Below are positions 6,424-12,040 of a stretch of DNA of 12,040 nucleotides, in pieces. A program made the position numbers and the translations under genes. Where the stretch lies: positions 1-12,040 of the forward strand of contig JAIRMF010000085.1 in NCBI GenBank assembly GCA_031258895.1, read 5' to 3'. This DNA comes from Dysgonamonadaceae bacterium. GTDB taxonomy: Bacteria; Bacteroidota; Bacteroidia; Bacteroidales; Azobacteroidaceae. Numbering within the stretch: position 1 is the stretch's first letter; every line of letters begins with the position of its first letter. The notes under the pieces are model-generated. The model made no database searches and was not told where the DNA came from. It saw nothing but the letters and a program-made list of their open reading frames with translations.

Positions 6424-8087
6424 TTTTTGAAGCTGCTTCCTCCCACGAATTCTCTAAGTAGGGACGTGTTGGGCAATTCGTCTACATCTATATAGTTGAA
6501 GTATCGTAGAAGTTTGAGCAGTCGCGATGCTTCCGAATATTCCGTGTCTTTTGGCGAGACTGCTGTCAGGACGGGTTCCGCGAGTCGTCTCAGGGCGGCG
6601 AGTTCGTAGAGCATAGCGGAATTAAACATGGCGTGGGCTTGTTCCTGGAAAGGGAATATCCATTTATTTTCTCCCTCTCTCACGCTTCTCCATCTGCTTA
6701 TTGTTTCTTTTGCAGAGTAGTTTCTGAATTGGGCGTCTCTTACTATGCGTCTAATCAGTCTATTATCGGTAGTTGAGATCAAGTTATGGCTATCCAGGGC
6801 GATTGTTGTCAACGCCGAGACGTATACTTTGTACAACACAGAATGTTTGATTTTCGGCAGCAGCACGGGATTTAGGGCATGAGTACCTTCCATTATCAGC
6901 ACTGAATTTTCGTCCATCCGGACTCTATTTCCACGGTAGACTCTTTCACCGAGCACAAAATCGTAAGTCGGCAGTGCGACTTCTTCTCCTTCGAGTATTT
7001 GTTTAAGGTCCGTATTGAATTTTTCCAGGTCGATTGCGTAGAGGGATTCGTAATCATATTCTCCGTTTTGGTCGAGCGGGGTATCTACGCGGTTGACGTA
7101 ATAGTCATCGAGTGAGATACTTATCGGATGCAGGCTATTTGCCATCAGTTCTATTTTCAGTCTTTTGCAGAAGGTCGTTTTTCCGGAGGATGACGGGCCG
7201 GATATAAGGACGATACGGACTCCTTTGACGTATCGACGTACGATTTCGTCGGCTATTGCGGCTATTTTTCTTCCTTGGATTGTTTCCGAAACTTTCACGA
7301 TGTCGGATATTTCGCCTTTACGATTGGCCAGGTTTAGCGCTCCGACGGTTTGCATTCCGATGGCTTTTTGATATATCAGCAGATCTTGGAAGACGCTCAT
7401 CATTTTATCCTGACGTTCTATTGGCTTGAGTGTATTGGGATTTGACGTGTCCGGCACCCGGAGCAGGATACCGTTTGCAAACAGTTCGAGATCAAACAGA
7501 TAGAGCCATCCGGAGGACGGCAGCAGCGGTCCGTAGTAGTAATCGATGTAGTTACCGAGTTTATTGTACCGGGAATAGGGTTTTCCACCTGTTTCGAGGA
7601 GCATGGCTTTATCTTCCATTTTGTTGTTTTGAAACAGTTTAATAACATTTTCCGTTCTATCGGAATAAGTTTCGAAGGGTGTATTTTGGGCCACTATTTC
7701 CTGCATTTTTATTTTCAGGGTTTCGATAACGACATTTGTTATAGGCTGTGTTATGGACAATTTGCAGAAGTAACCGTTTGACACAGAATGTTCTATGTAT
7801 AATGTACCGTCAGGGAAGACGTCATTAACAGCCTTTGCGAGTACGAAGCAAAGCGACCGGACGTAGGAGCGCATTCCGGAGGCTATTGTCATGTCGATAA
7901 ATTCGACATCTTTCGGGTTATAGCATTTATAGTTAAGCGCTTGCAACTTATTGTTCACTTTTGCTCCGGCGAGTTTGTGAGGAAGATTAATCTTCATTTC
8001 GTTATAGATTTCAAGCAACGAGACTCCTGCATTAAAGTTGTGGTATTTGCCGTTATTTTTGCAGAATATTGTTATTTTTTCGGTCAT
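6420..8087 (-). CDS. Nucleoside (uridine-type) kinase with TGS/tRNA-synthetase-like N-terminus
   Basis: A 555-residue protein from the ATG at 8087. Residues 1-65 resemble a TGS domain (ITIFCKNNGKYHNF, then GVSLLEIYNE and GAKVNNK). Residues about 70-240 resemble the second additional domain of threonyl-tRNA synthetase (GMRSYVRSLCFVLAKAV, LYIEHSVSNGYFCKL). From about 290 comes the P-loop kinase: GPSSSGKT at 297-304 (Walker A), SLDDYY at 325-330, YDYESLYAIDL at 344-354 and LIMEGTHALN at 397-406. This layout is the usual uridine kinase/nucleoside kinase of Bacteroidetes (about 550 residues), phosphorylating a pyrimidine nucleoside in the salvage pathway; the exact substrate is unproven. The open frame extends 74 codons further to an ATG at 8309, but the family normally begins here. 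It follows atpH on the same strand after 232 bases. No CAAAnnTA box (minus-strand -7) is seen in that gap. Confidence 0.83.
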   Translation of the reverse strand: MTEKITIFCKNNGKYHNFNAGVSLLEIYNEMKINLPHKLAGAKVNNKLQALNYKCYNPKDVEFIDMTIASGMRSYVRSLCFVLAKAVNDVFPDGTLYIEHSVSNGYFCKLSITQPITNVVIETLKIKMQEIVAQNTPFETYSDRTENVIKLFQNNKMEDKAMLLETGGKPYSRYNKLGNYIDYYYGPLLPSSGWLYLFDLELFANGILLRVPDTSNPNTLKPIERQDKMMSVFQDLLIYQKAIGMQTVGALNLANRKGEISDIVKVSETIQGRKIAAIADEIVRRYVKGVRIVLISGPSSSGKTTFCKRLKIELMANSLHPISISLDDYYVNRVDTPLDQNGEYDYESLYAIDLEKFNTDLKQILEGEEVALPTYDFVLGERVYRGNRVRMDENSVLIMEGTHALNPVLLPKIKHSVLYKVYVSALTTIALDSHNLISTTDNRLIRRIVRDAQFRNYSAKETISRWRSVREGENKWIFPFQEQAHAMFNSAMLYELAALRRLAEPVLTAVSPKDTEYSEASRLLKLLRYFNYIDVDELPNTSLLREFVGGSSFKN

Positions 8088-8319
8088 AGTTTTTAGTATT
8101 TGCTTTTGATGTTGTAATGTGGTTGGTGTTATGTGTAGTTGCGGAACGATACGCGTTGAAATCGTTAATTCGAGTGTATTTATATTGTTATCGACATACT
8201 TAATTTGCTTATATACAATAGATTCTAGCTTACACGCCATACTTTCCGTTAAACGCACGCAATCGTTTAGCGCGCGAAAAAAATTGCTTTGGGCGGTTGC
8301 TTTCGTCATAACGTAAGAC
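8088..8319 (-). other. Gap between atpH and the kinase; open in the kinase frame, coding unlikely
   Basis: This AT-rich stretch is open in the kinase frame for 74 codons up to an ATG at 8307-8309, 10 bases after the atpH stop. The encoded peptide (MTKATAQSNFFRALNDC...) has no resemblance to any domain I know and is not the beginning of AtpA. I see no -7 box in it. Either the kinase has an unusual N-terminal extension that couples it to the atp operon, or this is a 5' untranslated spacer left where atpA and atpG once stood. Confidence 0.35.
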
Positions 8320-8865
8320 TTAGCCCCCCGTCAATTCCAATCTTAATCTGTTCAGTTGATTCCTAACACTCGCATCTAACTGCCGGTCGCCAATCCGAAG
8401 GATAAAACCGCCAATAAGTTCTGTGTCAAGTCGCACCTCAAAATCAACCGAATCTCCGGCCGTAATGCCAAGCAAACCAATTAAAGACCGTTCAACAGCA
8501 CCCGAAACAGGCTCAACGGTGGTCAATTTAACACTCGAAATCCGCTTCTCCCGACGGTAAACCTTGTCATACATCAACGCTATCGACGACATATACGATG
8601 CCCGACCATTACCAACAATGAGCCCAAATGCCCTGCGACAAGACTCACTAATTTCCTCACCGACAGCCGAAAATAATAACTCCTCTTTATTCCCGTCAGA
8701 TACCGTCGGGTTCGAAAGAGCCTTCCCAAAGTCAGAAAACTCGGCCAACTTAGCAAGCACAGCCTGCATCTCGCCTACAAGGCGCGACTCCTCCCCTCGC
8801 CCGGCAGCAAAAAAATATATCGCCCGCGCGTAACGTGCCGAAATCCTCCCGGAATCAATCGTCAT
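8320..8865 (-). CDS. atpH: ATP synthase F1 subunit delta
   Basis: A 181-residue soluble subunit that sits on top of the alpha3beta3 head and holds the b stalk. The N-terminal ISARYARAIYFFA (8-20) is the family's opening helix. Residues 40-110 include LSNPTVSDGNKEELL and LIVGNGRASYM, and the C-terminal IGGFILRIGDRQLDASVRNQ (150-169) contains the conserved GG(F/L)xxxIGDxxxDxS signature. It starts one base after the atpF stop, so the two are translationally linked. In Bacteroides-type operons it is followed by atpA and atpG; here neither follows. The gene itself looks complete. Confidence 0.93.
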   Translation of the reverse strand: MTIDSGRISARYARAIYFFAAGRGEESRLVGEMQAVLAKLAEFSDFGKALSNPTVSDGNKEELLFSAVGEEISESCRRAFGLIVGNGRASYMSSIALMYDKVYRREKRISSVKLTTVEPVSGAVERSLIGLLGITAGDSVDFEVRLDTELIGGFILRIGDRQLDASVRNQLNRLRLELTGG

Positions 8866-8866
8866 C

Positions 8867-9361
8867 CTAATTCGCCTCCGTCTCGCTAATTAACGCCTCA
8901 ACAAGCTCCCGCTGATCCAATCGATCCGACAAATTGCGACGCAAAACCTTCTCTGCAATGCCCAACGAAAGCACTGCAACCTCGTTCCTGATATCCCGTA
9001 ACGCCGCCTCACGCTCCTTCCGAATCGCTAAACGCGCCTCAGAAATAAGCTTGACCGCCTCAACTTTCGCCTGCTCCTTAGCCTCAGTGATGATGCCAAG
9101 ACGTATCTCGTTAGCCTCCTTCAAAATACGCAACTCACCCTCATGAGCATCCCTCAAAATCTTCTCACTCTCCTCAGTAATGCCCGTAAGCCTCGCATTA
9201 GCCTCCTTCGCCGACGCAAGAGCCCGATCAATAAACGCCTTGCGTTCCTCTACCATCTTGACAATCACAGGAAAACCAAACTTGGCCAAAACAAAAAAAA
9301 CTGTCCCAAACGCAATAAGCATCCAGAACAGTAAACCCAAATCAGGTGTCAGCAAATTCAT
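8867..9361 (-). CDS. atpF: ATP synthase Fo subunit b
   Basis: A 164-residue stalk subunit. One membrane helix at about residues 8-30 (LGLLFWMLIAFGTVFFVLAK) is followed by FPVIVKMVEERKAFI and then a long charged helix rich in Ala, Glu, Lys and Arg that should form the peripheral-stalk coiled coil up to residue 155. It dimerises, anchors in the membrane beside subunit a, and binds delta at its far end. Length and layout are normal for the family. The stop is TAG, one base before the atpH start. It lies six bases downstream of atpE, so these genes are co-transcribed. Confidence 0.93.
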   Translation of the reverse strand: MNLLTPDLGLLFWMLIAFGTVFFVLAKFGFPVIVKMVEERKAFIDRALASAKEANARLTGITEESEKILRDAHEGELRILKEANEIRLGIITEAKEQAKVEAVKLISEARLAIRKEREAALRDIRNEVAVLSLGIAEKVLRRNLSDRLDQRELVEALISETEAN

Positions 9362-9367
9362 ATGACC

Positions 9368-9628
9368 TTAAAGTATAAAGCCGCAAACAACTACCGAAAA
9401 CAACGCAACACCCTCAACCAACGCAGCTGTGATAATCATGTTCATGCGAATATCCCCCGCTACCTCCGGCTGGCGCGAAATACCGTCCATAGCCGACTGT
9501 CCAATCTTCCCAATGCCAAGACTCGCTCCAATGACAGTCAATCCCGCACCAAGTCCTGCGCCTAACTTCGCTAATCCCGCGCCGGTAGTCAACCCGGCAG
9601 CAGCCTGTAATAAAACTGATAATAACAT
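9368..9628 (-). CDS. atpE: ATP synthase Fo subunit c
   Basis: An 86-residue hairpin of two hydrophobic helices joined by the polar loop SRQPE (51-55). The first helix is Gly/Ala-rich (GAGLAKLGAGLGAG). The ion-binding carboxylate is Glu72 in AALVEGVALF. By comparison with the Na+-type c subunit of Ilyobacter, the Gln of helix 1 is replaced (Ile at 39) and the residue after the Glu is Gly instead of Ser, so proton coupling is more likely than Na+ coupling; that is an inference from a by-eye alignment. A ring of these subunits rotates against subunit a in the inner membrane. It is 42 bases downstream of atpB. Confidence 0.93.
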   Translation of the reverse strand: MLLSVLLQAAAGLTTGAGLAKLGAGLGAGLTVIGASLGIGKIGQSAMDGISRQPEVAGDIRMNMIITAALVEGVALFSVVVCGFIL

Positions 9629-9670
9629 AATGATGAAATTTAATTATAGTAAAAAAATATATTTAACGTC

Positions 9671-10750
9671 CTAATGCTTCTCCAAATGATGTGGCTCAAC
9701 TTGCGACAAACCAATGAAAACCGCCGACAACATCGTGAAAACGTATGCCTGTATAAACGCAACCAAAAGCTCAACAAAATCAATGAAAATCGTCATAACT
9801 ACCGACAAAACGCTCATCCCTACATTCATCGCCGTCCCAAGACCGACAGTGATGAAAATTACACTCGTCAAACCCAAAACTATCGAATGGCCGGCCAAAA
9901 TGTTGGCAAACAAACGAATCATCAACGCAAACGGTTTCGTGAAAATGCCAACTAACTCTATCAAAGGCATAATCGGTATCGGAACTTTAAGCCATACCGG
10001 TACCTCCGGCCAAAAAATTTCCTTCCAATAGCCCTTCGTCCCGAAACTGTTGACCACAATAAACGTAAAAACCGCCAAAACACTCGTAACAGCCATGTTG
10101 CCCGTGACATTCGCACCCCCGGGAAAGACGGGAATGATGCCCAGCAGGTTGTTGAAAAAAATAAAGAAAAAAACCGTTAGCAAATATGGCGTATAACGAT
10201 GGTAATTCTTCCCCGCACAAGGCTTTATGACGTCGTCAACAATGCTCATGATCAACATCTCCATCATCCCAACAAAACCCTTCGGCGATGCGTCCTCCGC
10301 CTTCCTCCCTTTATACCAATGAACACACGACATAATCAAAAAAATCAAAATCGCACTGCTCAAAAGTAATGAACAGGCATTCTTAGTAAGCGACAAATCC
10401 AATGGGCGAACCTCCTCCCCCAAAACATTCCTCTCAATAATCTTGCCCTTATACCGTCCTTCGTGAGCAATGGAAAATCCCTCATATTCAGCATGTCCAT
10501 GCCCAAAACGCGAAGAAAAAAAGAAATGCCAAACACCGTCGCCCCCACGCACAATGACAGGCAAAGGAATAGAAATCGAATGTCCGTCAACCGTCGCAAT
10601 ATGCCAATCGTAAGCGTCGCCCACATGTTCGAGAATCATTTCGGTCACGTTCAAATCCCCCTCCGCGACGGTCGAAACTTCCTGCGAAACAACACTTATC
10701 CCTGCAAACAAAAACAGACAAAGCACCGTATATCTCATCCTGATCTTCAT
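9671..10750 (-). CDS. atpB: ATP synthase Fo subunit a
   Basis: A 359-residue membrane protein. The N-terminus has a signal-like hydrophobic segment (MRYTVLCLFLFAGIS) and about 100 periplasmic residues before the first core helix at 126-145. This extension is common in Bacteroidota and makes the protein longer than the E. coli subunit. Core features: YTPYLLTVFFFIFFNNLLG (186-204), the essential Arg279 in MIRLFANILAGH (277-288), and the last helix LLVAFIQAYVFTMLSAVFIG (328-347) with the Gln and Tyr that line the proton path. It forms the half-channels through which protons reach the c ring. The start overlaps the stop of the small membrane gene upstream as ATGA, so translation is probably coupled. 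Confidence 0.94.
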   Translation of the reverse strand: MKIRMRYTVLCLFLFAGISVVSQEVSTVAEGDLNVTEMILEHVGDAYDWHIATVDGHSISIPLPVIVRGGDGVWHFFFSSRFGHGHAEYEGFSIAHEGRYKGKIIERNVLGEEVRPLDLSLTKNACSLLLSSAILIFLIMSCVHWYKGRKAEDASPKGFVGMMEMLIMSIVDDVIKPCAGKNYHRYTPYLLTVFFFIFFNNLLGIIPVFPGGANVTGNMAVTSVLAVFTFIVVNSFGTKGYWKEIFWPEVPVWLKVPIPIMPLIELVGIFTKPFALMIRLFANILAGHSIVLGLTSVIFITVGLGTAMNVGMSVLSVVMTIFIDFVELLVAFIQAYVFTMLSAVFIGLSQVEPHHLEKH

Positions 10751-11151
10751 GTTTCCTTATTAACCTTTGCTCCCTTTTCTCGAAATACTAAGTAAACCGT
10801 ATCAAATGCCAAAAATATAATATATAAAACCGCAAAAACAGCCACAAACCGCATTACTTCCGTCTTTACCGCAAAAACATAAAACACCACAAAAAAAATA
10901 GATGACAAAATCTTTCCGGCTTTCAGTCCCATCAACATATTAATCAATCGCCGATCCGAAACCGTCTTGCTTTTTGCCTCGACGACCCTAATCGCCATCC
11001 ATTCGTAAACACAAAAAAATAAACAAGCGCCTGCCGCCCATCCAAAACCGGATTCACAAGCAAACAACTTGTCCTGAAGCGCCTTTATCCCCATGATAAG
11101 GGCACCCGTCACCAACACCAAACCAATACCGTATTTTTGAATTTTATTCAT
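10747..11151 (-). CDS. Small four-helix membrane protein of the atp operon (unnamed)
   Basis: A 134-residue protein with four likely membrane helices at about 7-25, 36-56, 79-97 and 99-122, and short charged loops. The C-terminus is polar (REKGAKVNKET). It has no motif I recognise. In Bacteroidales atp operons a small hypothetical membrane gene occupies this place between atpC and atpB; by position it may be an assembly helper comparable to AtpI, but I see no clear sequence likeness to AtpI. Its stop overlaps the atpB start by ATGA, and it starts 30 bases after atpC, so it is certainly in the same transcript. Confidence 0.72.
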   Translation of the reverse strand: MNKIQKYGIGLVLVTGALIMGIKALQDKLFACESGFGWAAGACLFFCVYEWMAIRVVEAKSKTVSDRRLINMLMGLKAGKILSSIFFVVFYVFAVKTEVMRFVAVFAVLYIIFLAFDTVYLVFREKGAKVNKET

Positions 11152-11181
11152 TAACTTGCTTACATTGTCACTTAAACTCGC

Positions 11182-11427
11182 CTACTTGCCCGTCTGTTCT
11201 ATAGCGACCGAAACGACATTCTGTTTAACCTCCACAAATCCGCTTTCTATCTCCAGCATCCTTTCGTCATCGCCAACTTTGTAAGTCAAAGTTCCTTTTT
11301 TCAAAACCGAAATAATCGGAGCATGATGATTCAAAACGGTAAACAGGCCGGCTGCACCGGGCAAAGTAACGGAGTCCGCTTCGCCGCTGTAAATGACTTT
11401 TTCGGGGGAGATTACTTCCAAATTCAT
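11182..11427 (-). CDS. atpC: ATP synthase F1 subunit epsilon (short form)
   Basis: An 81-residue protein that contains the N-terminal beta-sandwich of epsilon: MNLEVISPEKVIYSGEA, LPGAAGLFTVLNHHAPIIS (22-40) and a final strand ending in VVSVAIEQ. The C-terminal helical hairpin found in E. coli epsilon (about 130-140 residues), which inhibits ATP hydrolysis, is missing. A short epsilon is normal for Bacteroidota, so this is not a truncation. The subunit links gamma to the c ring. The usual gene before it, atpD (beta), is absent; instead a DNA methyltransferase reading frame ends seven bases upstream. No promoter box is seen directly in front. Confidence 0.92.
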   Translation of the reverse strand: MNLEVISPEKVIYSGEADSVTLPGAAGLFTVLNHHAPIISVLKKGTLTYKVGDDERMLEIESGFVEVKQNVVSVAIEQTGK

Positions 11428-11434
11428 TGCCTTT

Positions 11435-12040
11435 TTATTTTGCCACTTTAATTTTTATCTTATCCGTCCCGCTAATACCTTCCCTGTCAACGGCTTCAAG
11501 TGCAACCTGACGCTCACCGTCCGGAAATTTCTTAGTCTGTTTTCCCGTTTTATCAAACAGGACGTCGGGTTTAAATCCGTTTTGTTCGCTGTGAGAAAAA
11601 TCCCATGCATAGAAATCAATGCCCGGTTCAAAATCGTTGTGCTGCTTGGCATTGGGTATGCCGCCGAATTTATTTATAATCCACGTTTCAAACTCAAGAG
11701 CATTGGAGTTTCTTAAAATATTGTAATCATAATTCCTCAAAATCATATCGTATGGCTGCGAAAAAGCATTATTCTGCTTTTTAAGCCGCAAGTCGGAAAC
11801 TTTTATCGCCATCGAACTCTGGTCAATCCCAATCCATTTCCTTCCCAATTTATCGGCTACGGCAATGGTTGTTCCTCCACCCACAAAGGGGTCAAGGACT
11901 GTATCTCCTTCGTTACTTGCCAACTCAATAATTCTTTCCAATAATAATTCGGGTTTTTGTGTCGGGTATCCAATACGTTCTTTGGCTGATGGTGCGATGA
12001 AAGGTATTTGCCAAACATCATTTTCTCTAACGCCCTTTTC
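11435..12040 (-). CDS. Site-specific DNA methyltransferase (N6/N4 type), C-terminal part, with PKD-like tail
   Basis: The frame is open from the window edge (33 codons before the TTG at 11941), so only the last 201 residues are visible. They read KERIGYPTQKP (20-30), ELASNEGDTVLDPFVGGGTT (39-58; DPFVGGGTT at 50-58 is the SAM-binding motif I of the beta class) and GRKWIGIDQSSMAI. The catalytic DPPY motif must lie further upstream, outside the window. Such enzymes methylate adenine or cytosine and are usually part of restriction-modification systems. After residue 140 comes GIDFYAWDF and later RQVALEAVDREG, then DKIKIKV at the end. This resembles a PKD/Ig-like beta-sandwich (WDF near its start, VALxAVDxxG near its end). 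The D-x-x-x-GID stretch might instead be a relic of a fused nuclease, but no E-x-K core follows. The gene ends seven bases before atpC, where atpD is expected. No restriction partner is visible. Confidence 0.85.
   Translation of the reverse strand, partial: EKGVRENDVWQIPFIAPSAKERIGYPTQKPELLLERIIELASNEGDTVLDPFVGGGTTIAVADKLGRKWIGIDQSSMAIKVSDLRLKKQNNAFSQPYDMILRNYDYNILRNSNALEFETWIINKFGGIPNAKQHNDFEPGIDFYAWDFSHSEQNGFKPDVLFDKTGKQTKKFPDGERQVALEAVDREGISGTDKIKIKVAK

Noticed and set aside
8088..8319. Skew change taken as a replication terminus
   Set aside because: A single local shift in 12 kb, next to a broken operon, is better explained by rearrangement. Other shifts (within 260-1396 and in 2660-2940) show that local skew is noisy here.
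9368..9628. Sodium-dependent ATP synthase
   Set aside because: Subunit c has the conserved Glu72 but lacks the helix-1 Gln and the Ser after the Glu that Na+ binders carry.
11182..11427. Truncated atpC
   Set aside because: 81 residues without the C-terminal helices is the normal short epsilon in Bacteroidota.
1..12040. CRISPR array or RNA gene
   Set aside because: No regularly spaced long direct repeats and no tRNA-like cloverleaf or rRNA core sequence were found on either strand.

Overview
The window looks like chromosome from a Bacteroidota organism, probably order Bacteroidales. Four things point that way: -7 boxes of the form TAnnTTTG a few bases before start codons that lack a clear Shine-Dalgarno; a serine palmitoyltransferase gene (sphingolipid synthesis); a eukaryote-type GT3 glycogen synthase; and an ATP synthase operon in the order atpC, small membrane gene, atpB, atpE, atpF, atpH. 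I see no rRNA, tRNA, CRISPR array or plasmid/phage replication gene.

Left part (1-4261): a GT3 glycogen synthase leaves the window leftward (minus strand). Opposite it starts a two-domain protein, a cytidylyltransferase fused to a GHMP-kinase-like domain. It is followed by serine palmitoyltransferase (spt) and then, after a 339-base gene-free gap with short periodic repeats, by a GT4 glycosyltransferase. The glycogen synthase, spt and GT4 have a recognisable TAnnTTTG box 15-25 bases before the ATG, as does the fusion gene, so each is probably transcribed from its own promoter.

Middle (4262-5376): an AT-rich graveyard. A decayed IS1595/ISXO2-type transposase runs straight into the 3' part of a RhuM-family gene, which itself seems to carry an internal deletion. 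A strong 14-bp hairpin ends it. It is followed by an intact outer-membrane porin (OprP/O family). The porin is tail-to-tail, with overlapping stop codons, with a minus-strand nucleoside (uridine-type) kinase carrying TGS/tRNA-synthetase-like N-terminal domains.

Right part (8320-12040, minus strand): an apparently intact block encoding the ATP synthase Fo sector (a, c, b) plus delta and epsilon, with a small four-helix membrane protein. The core F1 genes are not at either edge: where atpD is expected (before atpC) there is the 3' end of a site-specific DNA methyltransferase 7 bases away, and where atpA-atpG are expected (after atpH) there is a gene gap and then the kinase. Base asymmetry between the strands also changes at about 8.1-8.3 kb. 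This broken operon, the cytidylyltransferase-GHMP fusion beside spt, and the PKD-like tail of the methyltransferase are the points most worth following up. Much of the rest is ordinary housekeeping.
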